Below, one piece after another: positions 34,932 to 47,143 of a stretch of 64,000 nt of DNA. Position 1 is the first letter of the stretch. Each line of letters begins with the position of its first letter. Both the position numbers and the translations under genes were made by a program. The notes under the pieces were generated by a model that made no database searches, had not been told where the DNA came from, and saw only the letters and a list, made by a program, of their open reading frames with translations. The stretch comes from Bradyrhizobium liaoningense (lineage in GTDB: Bacteria; Pseudomonadota; Alphaproteobacteria; Rhizobiales; Xanthobacteraceae), in assembly GCF_018130825.1 (NCBI RefSeq), contig NZ_JAFCJS010000004.1, positions 248,001 to 312,000 of the forward strand, given 5' to 3'.

Positions 34932-35453
34932 TCACGCCCTCGGCGCGCAGCGGACGTAGACCATGTTGCCGTAGCGGGTGGCGGCGTCCTTGTCGATGAA
35001 GCGGGTGATCAGGACACGGCCGTCGAAGGAGACGATCTCGCGGTCCTGGTCGCCAGGGGTCGGACCCGCCGGCCCGATATAGTTCTTGCCGCTAGGCGAG
35101 CCCTTCAGCCGCAGCTCCTGCGGCGTCGCCTGGTCGGCCAGATGCATGATCACGCCGCCGGAGGAGCCGGCGGTGATCACGTAAGGATTCTTGCACTGGG
35201 ACCTCGCCGCGGCTTCGGTGCGGGCGCGGTCGGCCGGGTTCTGGAACGAGGCAAGACCCCAGCGGCCGACGATCTCGTCGGCGCGGATGGTCGCCGGCAT
35301 TTCCGGAGCGACGCCGGGCTCCGCCTCGGGCGGCGGCGGCGACGATGAGAAGGACGGCAGGCTCATACCGCCGCCGCAGGCGCCAAGCAGCAGCGCCAAG
35401 CCAGAAGCGGCCGCCAGATTGGCAACCGTGCGCGCGCGAGCTGAACTGATCAT
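34932..35453 (-). CDS. Lipoprotein of unknown function
   Basis: A 173-residue protein with a lipobox (LALLLGACGG, Cys near position 26) after a basic N-terminus, so it is lipidated and probably in the outer membrane. A short Pro/Ser linker follows. The globular part starts at ADEIVGRWGLASFQNPADRA and ends NMVYVRCAPRA. I do not recognise a known domain. The ATG at 35453 is preceded by GGGGGAATGCC. Confidence 0.75.
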   Translation of the reverse strand: MISSARARTVANLAAASGLALLLGACGGGMSLPSFSSSPPPPEAEPGVAPEMPATIRADEIVGRWGLASFQNPADRARTEAAARSQCKNPYVITAGSSGGVIMHLADQATPQELRLKGSPSGKNYIGPAGPTPGDQDREIVSFDGRVLITRFIDKDAATRYGNMVYVRCAPRA

Positions 35454-35609
35454 GGCATTCCCCCGAACAAGACCATGGCCGCACCCCTCCCGCAGCCAAG
35501 CGCAAAACCGCTGCCGGAGCAATGACGTCCTTTGACACGCCGGCGCCCCGAACAAGTTTCCAATGCCACCATCCTATATCCGCCTCACCAATCGCTTAAC
35601 CACCTTTGC

Positions 35610-35638
35610 TTGACAGGATCGCGGCCAAGCCATATTCC
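35610..35638 (+). promoter_or_regulatory. groESL promoter
   Basis: TTGACA (35610-35615) and TATTCC (35633-35638) are 17 bases apart. The -35 is part of CTTGACA, which also fits the CTTG of RpoH promoters, so either sigma factor could use it. It lies directly upstream of the CIRCE element. Confidence 0.65.
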
Positions 35639-35649
35639 CGGGCGCACTA

Positions 35650-35676
35650 TTAGCACTCGGAAAGCCCGATTGCTAA
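35650..35676 (+). promoter_or_regulatory. CIRCE operator (HrcA-binding)
   Basis: TTAGCACTC-N9-GATTGCTAA, matching the consensus TTAGCACTC-N9-GAGTGCTAA at all but one base. It begins about 12 bases after the -10 box, near the expected transcript start, where HrcA binding represses groESL. HrcA itself is not encoded in the window. Confidence 0.9.
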
Positions 35677-35768
35677 GCGCGCCGTTCGATCCTCGGGACG
35701 AGGGGGAATGGCAGCGCCGCCCCACCCACTTCCACTACTTCCGAAGCGAGCCTCCAAAGGGAAACGTC

Positions 35769-36065
35769 ATGGCTAAATCCAAATTTCGTCCGCTGCATGA
35801 CCGTGTCGTGGTCAAACGTATCGACGCCGAGGAAAAGACCAAGGGTGGCATTATCATTCCGGACACCGCCAAGGAAAAGCCGTCCCAGGGCGAGGTTGTC
35901 GCCGTCGGCCCGGGCGGCCGTGACGAGACCGGCAAGCTGATCCCGATCGACCTCAAGGTCGGCGACCGCGTGCTGTTCGGCAAGTGGTCGGGCACCGAGG
36001 TCAAGATCGACAACGAAGAGCTCCTGATCATGAAGGAGTCGGACATCATGGGCGTTCTGGCCTAA
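35769..36065 (+). CDS. groES: Co-chaperonin GroES
   Basis: A 98-residue GroES, the heptameric lid of the chaperonin. It has KFRPLHDRVVVKRIDAEEK, the mobile-loop region TKGGIIIPDTAKEKP and VLFGKWSGTEVKID. AAAGGGAAACG precedes the ATG. It is controlled by the promoter and CIRCE upstream, and is followed by groEL after 118 bases. Confidence 0.98.
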   Translation: MAKSKFRPLHDRVVVKRIDAEEKTKGGIIIPDTAKEKPSQGEVVAVGPGGRDETGKLIPIDLKVGDRVLFGKWSGTEVKIDNEELLIMKESDIMGVLA

Positions 36066-36095
36066 GGCCATCCGCCTGAACGGCCGCTGAATGTC

Positions 36096-36122
36096 ATGCC
36101 CGGATCGCGGAGGTCCGGGCAT
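36096..36122 (+). other. Hairpin between groES and groEL
   Basis: ATGCCCGGA and TCCGGGCAT form a 9-bp stem around nine bases. No T run follows, so it is not a classical terminator. It may be a processing site or attenuator, or a small dispersed palindrome that landed there. Confidence 0.5.
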
Positions 36123-36183
36123 CCATCATTCCGCCGCACAGCACCAAACAAGACACATTACGAAACACGAGGGATTGCAGACC

Positions 36184-37815
<1,632 letters not shown>

Positions 37816-37841
37816 GCCCATCCTGATCTTACAGCACCAAC

Positions 37842-37870
37842 GAAGGCCGCCTCCGGGCGGCCTTCTTTTT
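37842..37870 (+). terminator. Rho-independent terminator after groEL
   Basis: 10-bp stem GAAGGCCGCC/GGCGGCCTTC with a TCCG loop and five Ts, 26 bases after the groEL stop. Confidence 0.9.
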
Positions 37871-37945
37871 GCCGACGTTGCCCCAAGCTTTTCCGATTCA
37901 ACCGGCGGCCAAAACTCACTACGGTGGCGCCGATTCTGATTGTTT

Positions 37946-37994
37946 GGGCATGATCCGCTCGGAAAACCGCTTCACACTTTTCCGGATCATGCCC
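37946..37994. repeat. Palindrome GCATGATCCGCTCGGAAAAC type (copy 1)
   Basis: GGGCATGATCCG...GGAAAACCGCTTC...TTTTCCGGATCATGCCC; the arms pair around a short loop. A second copy lies at 43765-43813, and a half copy at 59021-59042. Confidence 0.8.
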
Positions 37995-38015
37995 CACTGC
38001 CCGAGGATTTCGTCG

Positions 38016-39227
38016 ATGCGCGCGCTCCTGGTTTGTTCGACTGCCCTCCTGGCGGCTCTGCTCGCCGTCTCGCCCGAAGTCGCCTCCGCCCAGATGAAAT
38101 TGTCGCCCAAGGCCGCGGCGCCGGGCGGAACCGAGACGCGCTATTTCACCTCGATCGACGGGCTGATGGACGGCAATGCCGACGTGATCCTGAAGGAGAC
38201 GCGGCAGGGCAAGACGGTCACCGCGGCCGTGCTCGACGTCTGTTACCCCGTCGCGAAGAATTCCGAGCGCAAGGACCGCTTCGTCGTCAATCTCCAGGTC
38301 GCCGGCCAGACGCTGACCGGCACGACGCAGAGCATCAGTGAGAAGTCGCCCGTCAGCGTCAAGCTGCAGCGCAAGCAGAGCGGAGACACGTTCGAATTCC
38401 GCGGCCAGATCAGCATCGGCCAGGCGGTGACCGAGGTCACCTCGCCCGACAATTCCGATCTCAGCGAGAAGGAGTTTCAGGACAACCAGACCTCCGATGA
38501 CGGCATCACGTCGCAGCCGAAGGATTTCACCGACGTCTCGCCCGAGGCGATCGCGGTGAAGGTCAAGCTGGACGCGGCGACCGAGTTCCTGAAGAGCCTG
38601 AAGGGCCAGGCGGTCGAGGTGACGCTGGCGAGCCTCAATGTCGGCTGCGACGCGCTGCGCGCCGGCGAGCAGACCGTCAACATGTCGGTCGACCCGGAGC
38701 GAGCAGCCGCGCTGCTGGCAAAATTCAAAGCGATGCCGGGCGTCACCGCGGCAGGCTGGACCGCGGGCATGACCGAGATGGACCGCACCATCCGTTTCCC
38801 CGCCGCCGACTGGCGCGACGGCGACAAGATCAACCGCGACAAGCTCGCGGCCGCCGTTGCCGGCGTGCTGAGCAGGACGCTCGCGGCAAAGCCGGTGTCG
38901 CAAAGCTTCAACCCGGCGACCGGCAAGCTCAAGCTGGTGTTCAAGCGGCCGAACCAGGATCATCCGGCGCTCGAGCTCACCGACACGATCGAGGTCGCAG
39001 GCCTCGTCTCGCCGGACAAGCCCGGCACCACCGACAAGCTGATGCTCTGGATCGGCAGCCCCGCGACCACGACCGCCGACGAGAGCAGCGGTGCCAAGCT
39101 CAACCTCTCGGACGACGCTTCGGCCGACGAGGAAGGCGATCTGCCCGACGACAACGGCTCGGTCGAGGCGCTCGCCAGGGAGTTGAAGGGCCAGCGCTGG
39201 GACGCGGACAAGTCGGTGTGGAAGTAG
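38016..39227 (+). CDS. Large exported protein of unknown function
   Basis: A 403-residue protein with a signal peptide (ALLVCSTALLAALLAVSPEVASA). The mature part is rich in beta-type segments; a stretch near residue 60 (DVILKETRQGKTVTAAVLDVC) and NVGCDALRAGEQTV contain cysteines that might bond. The last 40 residues are acidic. I do not recognise a domain. AGGA lies 8 bases before the ATG. An upstream palindrome separates it from groEL. Confidence 0.75.
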   Translation: MRALLVCSTALLAALLAVSPEVASAQMKLSPKAAAPGGTETRYFTSIDGLMDGNADVILKETRQGKTVTAAVLDVCYPVAKNSERKDRFVVNLQVAGQTLTGTTQSISEKSPVSVKLQRKQSGDTFEFRGQISIGQAVTEVTSPDNSDLSEKEFQDNQTSDDGITSQPKDFTDVSPEAIAVKVKLDAATEFLKSLKGQAVEVTLASLNVGCDALRAGEQTVNMSVDPERAAALLAKFKAMPGVTAAGWTAGMTEMDRTIRFPAADWRDGDKINRDKLAAAVAGVLSRTLAAKPVSQSFNPATGKLKLVFKRPNQDHPALELTDTIEVAGLVSPDKPGTTDKLMLWIGSPATTTADESSGAKLNLSDDASADEEGDLPDDNGSVEALARELKGQRWDADKSVWK

Positions 39228-39234
39228 GCGTAGC

Positions 39235-39311
39235 CATTCCGGGGCGACGCGTCAGCGTCGAACCCGGAATCTCGAGATTCCGGGTTCGCGCTTCGCGCGC
39301 CCCGGAATGAC
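39235..39311. repeat. Palindromic repeat, GTCATTCCGGGGC type (copy 2)
   Basis: CATTCCGGGGCG...CGAACCCGGAATCTCGAG... ATTCCGGGTTCG...CGCCCCGGAATG: nested arms as in 34823-34921, placed between convergent gene ends. Confidence 0.8.
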
Positions 39312-39318
39312 CTGACGG

Positions 39319-39717
39319 TCAATTCCCGTTCACGCGAAAGCGCAGCGGCTTGGGGCCGATCAGCGTCAGCACGTCGCCCTGGCGTTTCCAGGTCTCGATG
39401 CTGCCGAGCGCTGCGACCAGCTCATCGTCGGCCTGGGCCCTGGCCGGCGGACAGGACCGGTCCTGGATCTGGCCGGGGACGAAGATCACTGTGTTGCCGG
39501 CGACCGAGAACTGGCCCTTGCCGCCCTTGCACCAGAGCTCGAGCACGACCTCGCCATTGTCGCCGATCTCGATGTTCGGAATCCGCTTCGAGCCTGCTTG
39601 CGGCAACGCCTCCAGCGTCATCTCGGTGCCGAACGGAAAACCCTCCTCGGCGCGCGCGAGCGTGGACATCGCGAGCATTGCAACCACAGCGCACACCATC
39701 TGCCTGAGCGAAACCAT
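39319..39717 (-). CDS. META-domain-like exported protein
   Basis: A 132-residue protein with a signal peptide (MVCAVVAMLAMSTLARA). The mature part has a META/HslJ-like pattern: NGEVVLELWCKGGKGQFSV, two cysteines, and GDVLTLIGPKPLRFRV at the end. HslJ and relatives are linked to heat and novobiocin resistance but remain poorly understood. The ATG at 39717 is set by the signal peptide. Confidence 0.7.
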   Translation of the reverse strand: MVSLRQMVCAVVAMLAMSTLARAEEGFPFGTEMTLEALPQAGSKRIPNIEIGDNGEVVLELWCKGGKGQFSVAGNTVIFVPGQIQDRSCPPARAQADDELVAALGSIETWKRQGDVLTLIGPKPLRFRVNGN

Positions 39718-39855
39718 GACACCTCTCGACCGACCTGATTTGCCGCACCTTCTATAAGACGGCGGCGTCATTGAGAAGGTTCGCCTGCGCAGGATGCAAA
39801 AATCCCCGCGGGGGCGAACCTCGCGGGGATTTGCGTCGAAGCGAGACGCCGATTG

Positions 39856-41520
<1,665 letters not shown>

Positions 41521-41833
41521 GGTCTTCCTCCCCACGCATGTTTGCGGCAGACGGCCCGCGTGGAGAGCCGAGCCTGCTTTTCGCCGGAAGCGATAACCCC
41601 CGAATTGGACGCGAATTCCTCGCGAATGCGGCGGTTCCCGTCCGCTCACAAGCTCGCGAAATCCCGGGGCACCCCGCCCCGCGCCATCGCGCCCATGCTA
41701 GGGTTGCAGGCTGCGACAATCCAACGCAATTTGCAGAACTTGCGACTTTAGTCTAAGCGCGCCCGTTTCCGCCATTGCCTCAAGTCTTTGGCTCAGGGCA
41801 TTTGTGCACATCCCCTCGAGGAGACAGAGCTCT
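41521..41833. other. Divergent intergenic region lldP/ABC transporter
   Basis: No gene is supported here. Short frames on both strands lack coding character. It must contain the promoters of both flanking genes, but no clear -35/-10 pair or operator was recognised. Confidence 0.4.
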
Positions 41834-43594
41834 GTGAAGAACATCCGCGCCACGCTCGCGACCGTCTGGCGAATCGCCATCCCGTATTTCCGATCCGAGG
41901 ACAAATGGGCCGGCCGCGGCCTGCTCGGCGCCGTCATCGCGATCGAGTTGGCCCTGGTCGGAAACGACGTGCTGCTCAACCAATGGCGCAGCCGTTTTTA
42001 CAACGCGCTGCAAGACAAGAACTGGGACGGCTTCAAACGCGAGATGCTGGTGTTCTGCGTACTGGCGACCGTCAGCGTCGCGCTCGGCGTCTACCAGCTC
42101 TATCTCAACCAATGGCTCCAGATCCGCTGGCGCAACTGGATGACGAACCAATACCTCTCCAGCTGGATGCACGACGCGAACCACTATCGCATGCAACTCG
42201 CCGGTGATGCGGCCGACAACCCCGATCAGCGCATGAGCGACGACGTCAAGCTGTTCGTCAGCCAGACGCTGGGAATCGGCGTCGGGCTGCTGAGCTCGAT
42301 CGTGACGCTGGCGTCTTTCGTCATCATCCTGTGGGGCTTGTCGGCGGCGGCGCCGCTCCTGCTGTCCGGCAGCGAGATCGCGATTCCCGGATATCTGGTG
42401 TGGGCTGCACTGATCTACGCCATTTTCGGCACGGCTTTCACGCAGTGGATCGGCTCCCCGCTGGTCAATCTGGATTTCCATCAGCAGCGCCTCGAGGCCG
42501 ATTTCCGCTACAATCTGGTGCGCGTGCGCGAAAATTCCGAACAGATCGCCCTCCTCAAGGGCGAGAGCGCCGAGCGCGAGCGGCTGTCCGAGCGATTCAG
42601 TCGCGTGGTCGGCAATTGGTACGGCATCATGAGCCGGACCAAGCGGCTGACCGCCTTCACGCAAAGCTACTCCCAGGCCGCAGTGGTGTTTCCTTTCGCG
42701 CTCGTCACGCCTGCCTATCTCGCCGACAAGATTCAGCTCGGCGCGCTGATCCAGATCTCGGAAGCGTTCGGCAAGGTGCAGGACGCTCTATCTTTCTTCG
42801 TCTCGGTCTATCGCACCATGGCGGAGTGGCGGGCCGTGGTCGCACGTCTCGACGGGTTCGAATCGTCGATCAGAAGCGCAGAGACGCTTGCCATCGATCC
42901 GGCCTCGATCCGGATCACGCAGGCACCCGCGCGCGAGATCGAATTGCGCCAACTCCTCGTCAGTCTGCCGAACGGGGAGCCGCTGGTCGCAGCCGACGGC
43001 TTCCACCTTCGCGCCTCCGAGCGCGTGCTGGTGACCGGCCCCTCCGGTGCGGGCAAATCGACGCTATTCCGCGCCATCGCCGGCATATGGCCATTCGGAA
43101 AGGGCGCCGTGGCGGTACCCGAGAAAGCCAAGCTGATGATGCTGCCGCAGCGCCCCTATTTCCCGATCGGGCGCCTCGGCGACGCCATCATCTACCCGGC
43201 CCCAGGAGGGGCGTTCACATCCGTCCAGATCAGCGAAGCCGTGCTCGCGGTCGGGCTGCCCAACCTCGCCGGACGGCTCGACGAGGACGGTCACTGGAAC
43301 CGGACGCTGTCGCTGGGCGAGCAGCAGCGCCTCGGGCTCGCCCGCGCCCTGCTGCATGCCCCCGACTATCTCTTCCTGGACGAGGCGACGGCGTCGCTGG
43401 ACGAGCCGTCCGAGGCGCGGCTGTACCGGCTGCTGGCGGAGAAGCTGCCGCAGGCCACCATCGTCTCGATCGGCCACCGCTCGACGCTCGACGTCTTCCA
43501 CACCCGCAAGGTGGCGATGGTGCAGGACGGCGAGATCCACGTCCTCGGCAACGCCGGCAAGCTCGCCGAGACGGAGCCGACCGCCGCGCGCTGA
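41834..43594 (+). CDS. BacA/SbmA-type transmembrane domain fused to an ABC ATPase
   Basis: A 586-residue ABC half-transporter. The first 340 residues have six hydrophobic segments with the SbmA/BacA-like YNALQDKNWDGF and LYLNQWLQIRWRNWMTNQYL. The C-terminal ATPase has Walker A GPSGAGKST near residue 402, signature LSLGEQQR and Walker B LFLDEAT near 512. Proteins of this build in Bradyrhizobium (BclA) import peptides, including plant NCR peptides, and E. coli YddA is related. The start is a GTG preceded by GAGGAGACAGAG. Whether this is BclA itself cannot be told from sequence alone. Confidence 0.85.
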   Translation: MKNIRATLATVWRIAIPYFRSEDKWAGRGLLGAVIAIELALVGNDVLLNQWRSRFYNALQDKNWDGFKREMLVFCVLATVSVALGVYQLYLNQWLQIRWRNWMTNQYLSSWMHDANHYRMQLAGDAADNPDQRMSDDVKLFVSQTLGIGVGLLSSIVTLASFVIILWGLSAAAPLLLSGSEIAIPGYLVWAALIYAIFGTAFTQWIGSPLVNLDFHQQRLEADFRYNLVRVRENSEQIALLKGESAERERLSERFSRVVGNWYGIMSRTKRLTAFTQSYSQAAVVFPFALVTPAYLADKIQLGALIQISEAFGKVQDALSFFVSVYRTMAEWRAVVARLDGFESSIRSAETLAIDPASIRITQAPAREIELRQLLVSLPNGEPLVAADGFHLRASERVLVTGPSGAGKSTLFRAIAGIWPFGKGAVAVPEKAKLMMLPQRPYFPIGRLGDAIIYPAPGGAFTSVQISEAVLAVGLPNLAGRLDEDGHWNRTLSLGEQQRLGLARALLHAPDYLFLDEATASLDEPSEARLYRLLAEKLPQATIVSIGHRSTLDVFHTRKVAMVQDGEIHVLGNAGKLAETEPTAAR

Positions 43595-43711
43595 GGCGAC
43601 ACAACCAGGCCGGAGGCCATTGTGACCTCGACTGGACCTTCTTTGCAGCCATCCTTCGAGACGCCCGCCTCCGGCGGGCCCTCAGGATGAGGGCTGTCCT
43701 CGCGGCAAGAT

Positions 43712-43755
43712 CCTAAAGCGCGATGAGTTGCGATGAATCGTCATCGCGCTTTAGG
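43712..43755. repeat. Palindrome CCTAAAGCGCGATGA type
   Basis: CCTAAAGCGCGATGA and TCATCGCGCTTTAGG are exact complements around 14 bases (GTTGCGATGAATCG). It lies 10 bases from the next repeat. The 43595-43950 gap holds these repeats and a terminator, but no gene. Confidence 0.85.
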
Positions 43756-43764
43756 TTATTGTTT

Positions 43765-43813
43765 GAGCATGATCTTTTCGGAAAACCGCTGCGCACTTTT
43801 CCGGATCATGCTC
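43765..43813. repeat. Palindrome GCATGATC...GGAAAACCGC type (copy 2)
   Basis: GAGCATGATC...TTTTCGGAAAACCGC...TTTTCCGGATCATGCTC, nearly the same as 37946-37994. This adds to the evidence for a dispersed family. Confidence 0.85.
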
Positions 43814-43898
43814 TAGACCCTCTTGGTGAGGAGCGCCGCCTTCCGGCGCGTCTCGAACCATGCAGGCCGAGCGCTCCCACAGAAGTACGACGCAAAGC

Positions 43899-43927
43899 AA
43901 AAGGGCGGCAGGTTGCCCCGCCGCCCT
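43899..43927 (-). terminator. Terminator of the porin gene
   Basis: Read on the minus strand: stem AGGGCGGC/GCCGCCCT followed by TTTTGC, 24 bases after the TorF porin stop. Confidence 0.75.
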
Positions 43928-43950
43928 CGTGAGTAGTCCCGAGAAGAAAC

Positions 43951-44964
43951 TTACTTCAGGTTGGTCATCGCCGTCAGGTCGAACGACAGCTTGGCGATGC
44001 CGGCCGCGCCGCACCAGTTGGAGCCGACGCCCGACGGATTGATCGGCGTCACGAAGGTGCCGGTCGAGGCGCTCAGGTTGCCGCGAGCCGACCAGTCGCT
44101 GGTGAAGGCGTTACAGTCACCCTTCGACAGGTCCGTATCCGAGTAGCGCAGATCCAGCGTCATGACCTTGTAGGTGAAGCCGATGCCGATGTTCCAGGTG
44201 TTGTAGTCGGCATATTTGATGCCGTTCGGGAAGGCCGGCACGCCGTAGAAGCTATCGGAGGTGCCGAGCCACTGACGACCGAACTCACCCGACACATACA
44301 TGCCGACGCCGCTCGAGCCGAACACCGTGCTGGGCGCGGTATACTTGCCGACGATCGAGGTGTAGTTGCCCCAGGCGCCCGAGTTCAGATAGCTCGGGGT
44401 GTAGTATTCGTTCAGGCCGAACGACCAGTTGTCGTTCACGGTGTAGGTGAACTTGCCGTAGACTTCGAAGAAGCTCAGGTCCTTCTTGATCACGTTGGTG
44501 TTGAGCAGGGCCTTCTCGGCGCACTCGGCGCCCTGGAAGACGCCGGCGTTGTCGATGCCGGTGCCGCCGAAGTAGCAGGTGCCGCCCGGATACAGGTAGC
44601 CCCACACGCCGATGTCGAAGGCGAACGCGCCGAAGGTCGGGCGGATACCGCCGTAGACGTCGATCTCGGCCGCAGCGCGGTTCGGGAAGGAAATGCTCTC
44701 ACCGGCCACGCCGACATAGAGCTGCAGGTCCTTGGTGACGTTGTAGCGCGGCTCGAAATAGGCCGCGACCGACGGCTTGTGGTTCGACTGGGTGATACCG
44801 CGGAAGATGTAGTCGCTCATGATCGCGCCGCCGAAGGCGATATCCCAGGGATCGAAAGCAACCACCGGCGGGGCCTTCTTGGCCTTCACTGCCATGTCCG
44901 CTGCAAAAGCCGAACCCGTCGTCACCATTGCCAGCGCCGTTGCCAACAAAGCCACTTTTTTCAT
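43951..44964 (-). CDS. TorF-family putative porin
   Basis: A 337-residue outer-membrane protein. A signal peptide (VALLATALAMVTTGSAFA) is followed by a beta-barrel domain of the Gcw_chp/TorF family, with IAFGGAIMSDYIFRGITQSN at the start and many amphipathic aromatic strands. It ends in a short strand with a terminal LK rather than an aromatic residue. It probably forms a diffusion channel. The ATG at 44964 has GGGGATCG immediately upstream. Confidence 0.85.
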   Translation of the reverse strand: MKKVALLATALAMVTTGSAFAADMAVKAKKAPPVVAFDPWDIAFGGAIMSDYIFRGITQSNHKPSVAAYFEPRYNVTKDLQLYVGVAGESISFPNRAAAEIDVYGGIRPTFGAFAFDIGVWGYLYPGGTCYFGGTGIDNAGVFQGAECAEKALLNTNVIKKDLSFFEVYGKFTYTVNDNWSFGLNEYYTPSYLNSGAWGNYTSIVGKYTAPSTVFGSSGVGMYVSGEFGRQWLGTSDSFYGVPAFPNGIKYADYNTWNIGIGFTYKVMTLDLRYSDTDLSKGDCNAFTSDWSARGNLSASTGTFVTPINPSGVGSNWCGAAGIAKLSFDLTAMTNLK

Positions 44965-45295
44965 TTCGATCCCCATCTACCCGTTCTTACTTACCAGTCG
45001 GCACCCGGAAGCCCCCCGGGGCATGCGACCAATCTGCAAAATTGCGTTACTGCGACAATCTGGAGCGAGGGATGCGAACGGTGAAGCAAAAAGCGCGGGC
45101 ATCTGCCGACTTTTTAGGCGTTTTAACGTTTCCAGGAAAGGTTGTGGGCCTGTGTGGCTTCTCGACCACATCATTTGCACGTCAGAGTGCATAAGGGGGC
45201 CGTGCAAGTACGGATGCCTTTGGCTCCGTGGTGCCGACGCAACGAATCAACCTTCCCCAAAGAATCGGCAGCACCCGCCTTTCACAGGGCGATGC
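44965..45295. other. Intergenic region upstream of the porin
   Basis: No gene is supported. It should contain the porin promoter on the minus strand, though none is clear. The composition is mixed and no repeat was recognised until the terminator at 45296. Confidence 0.4.
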
Positions 45296-45327
45296 AAAAA
45301 GGCCGCAGCGTCGCCGCTGCGGCCTTC
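45296..45327 (-). terminator. Terminator of the histone-like gene
   Basis: On the minus strand: stem AAGGCCGCAGCG/CGCTGCGGCCTT, loop of four, then TTTTT. It lies 44 bases after the stop of the Lys/Ala-rich gene. Confidence 0.85.
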
Positions 45328-45370
45328 CCGGTGTTCGATCATGGCCGGGGCATTGGACCCGGCCTTCAGC

Positions 45371-45751
45371 CTAGCCCTGCCCCTCGGCCGGCGTCGGTTC
45401 CGCAGAAGACGAAGGCATCGCCCAGCTTGTCTCGGCGACAGGCTCGGGAGCCGGAGCTGCCGCCGGCGCTGACGGCTTCGGCGCGGGAGCTGCCTTCGCC
45501 TTCTTCGGTGCCGCTTTCTTTGCAGTCTTCTTGGCGGCCTTCTTCGGTGCAGCCTTCTTGGCTGCCGCCTTCTTTGCCGTCTTCTTGGCAGCTTTCTTCG
45601 GGGCGGCCTTCTTTGCAGATTTCTTGGCAGATTTCTTCGCGGACTTCTTGGCGGCCTTCTTCTTCGTCGCCTTCTTGGCAGACTTCTTCGCCGCTACAGC
45701 CTTCTTGGCCTTTTTGGCCTTCTTGCTTTTCTTCTTCTTCGCTTTCGCCAT
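45371..45751 (-). CDS. Histone H1-like Lys/Ala-rich protein
   Basis: A 126-residue protein, almost all Lys and Ala through residues 1-88 in repeats such as KKAAKKSAKK and APKKAAKKTAKK, then a Pro/Ala-rich tail. It resembles the C-terminal tail of histone H1 and the bacterial HC1/AlgP-like proteins, so it most likely binds DNA or RNA non-specifically. AGGAGGACCACG precedes the ATG. The repeats make slippage and length variation likely. Confidence 0.75.
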   Translation of the reverse strand: MAKAKKKKSKKAKKAKKAVAAKKSAKKATKKKAAKKSAKKSAKKSAKKAAPKKAAKKTAKKAAAKKAAPKKAAKKTAKKAAPKKAKAAPAPKPSAPAAAPAPEPVAETSWAMPSSSAEPTPAEGQG

Positions 45752-45820
45752 CGTGGTCCTCCTGTTGCCGCCGAACAATGGTCGATCGGGCGCCTTCAGT
45801 CGTCACCTCGGGAGGAAAGC

Positions 45821-47143
45821 TCAGCTCGACGCGTTCAGTGCCGGCCGCGACCCGCCCGTAGCCCAATCGAGAAGCTCAATCGTGTGTACGACCGGAACTG
45901 ACGTGCCACTGGCAATCTGCACCATGCAGCCGATATTGCCCGCGGCAATCATGTCCGGCTTGACGCTTGCGATGTTGGCGACCTTGCGATCGCGCAACCG
46001 GCCCGCAAGCTCGGGCTGGAGAATGTTGTAGGTCCCCGCCGAGCCGCAACACAAATGGCTCTCGGGTACATCTTTCACCACGAATCCATTCTTGGAAAGC
46101 AATTCTTTCGGAAGCCCCGTGATTTTCTGTCCGTGCTGCAACGAACATGCGGAGTGATAGGCGACGACGATGTTGTCGCCTCGCTCGGTCGTCGCGAGGC
46201 TGAGGCCGGCGACGTACTCGGTGATGTCCTTGGCGAGCGCGGACACCTTCGCAGCATCGGCGGCAAACGCAGCGTCCTCGCGCAGCAGATAGCCATAGTC
46301 CTTGATGACCGTGCCGCAGCCGGAGGTCGTCACCAGGATGGCATCGAGCCCCTCGCCTGCCGCCTCGGCGCTCCACGCCGTGACGTTGGCACGCGCCCGC
46401 GCCAATGCATCGTGGTCGTTGCCGAGGTGATGGGTCAGCGCGCCGCAGCACTGCTCGTCCCTGACCAGGACGACCTCGATGCCGTGACGGGTGAGCAGGC
46501 TGATGGCGGCCTGGTTGATGCGCGGCGCCAGCACCTGCTGGGCGCAGCCCTGGAGCAGCGCGACCCGGCCGCGCTTCTTGCCGAGGGCTGCGAACACGCT
46601 GCCCGGGAGCGGCCCCGGTGACGGCAGCCGGTTCGGCGCCAGCGCCAGCATCGCCTTGATGCGCTGGATCAGTCCGGGCGTCGCCGAGGGCCGCGGCGTC
46701 GGCAGGAACACGGCGAGCGGACGGGCCAGCCGCGCCAGCATCATGCTCCAGCGAAAACGCTGCGGGTCCGGCAGGACGAAGGCCAGAACCTGGCGCAGCA
46801 GGCGCTCAGTCAGCGGCCGCTGATAGCGCTGCTCGATCCTGACCCGGGCCTGGTCGACGAGATGCATGTAATTCACCCCGGAGGGACAGGTCGTCATGCA
46901 GGCCAGGCACGACAGGCAGCGGTCGACATGCTTGACCACCTCCGCCGTCGGGGTCTGGTCCTTCTCCAGCATCTCCTTGATCAGATAGATGCGGCCGCGG
47001 GGGCTATCGAGCTCGTCGCCGAGCAGCACATAGGTCGGACAGGTTGCAGTGCAGAAGCCGCAATGGACACAGGCGCGCAGGATCTTGTCGGCTTCCGCGA
47101 TATCGGGGTCGGCGAGCTGCGCGAGTGAGAATTCGGTCTTCAT
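45821..47143 (-). CDS. glcF: Glycolate oxidase iron-sulfur subunit GlcF
   Basis: A 440-residue subunit with two 4Fe-4S clusters at C25/C28/C31/C35 (CVHCGFCTATCP) and C76/C79/C82/C86 (CLSCLACMTTCP). Two CCG domains follow, with CCGALTHHLGN and HLCCGSAGTYNI. With GlcD and GlcE it oxidises glycolate to glyoxylate and passes electrons to the quinone pool. The ATG overlaps the glcE stop (ATGA). Confidence 0.95.
   Translation of the reverse strand: MKTEFSLAQLADPDIAEADKILRACVHCGFCTATCPTYVLLGDELDSPRGRIYLIKEMLEKDQTPTAEVVKHVDRCLSCLACMTTCPSGVNYMHLVDQARVRIEQRYQRPLTERLLRQVLAFVLPDPQRFRWSMMLARLARPLAVFLPTPRPSATPGLIQRIKAMLALAPNRLPSPGPLPGSVFAALGKKRGRVALLQGCAQQVLAPRINQAAISLLTRHGIEVVLVRDEQCCGALTHHLGNDHDALARARANVTAWSAEAAGEGLDAILVTTSGCGTVIKDYGYLLREDAAFAADAAKVSALAKDITEYVAGLSLATTERGDNIVVAYHSACSLQHGQKITGLPKELLSKNGFVVKDVPESHLCCGSAGTYNILQPELAGRLRDRKVANIASVKPDMIAAGNIGCMVQIASGTSVPVVHTIELLDWATGGSRPALNASS

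Noticed and set aside
42855..42875. GGGTTCGAATCG, resembling a tRNA T-loop
   Set aside because: It lies inside the ABC transporter gene and no acceptor or anticodon stem is present around it.
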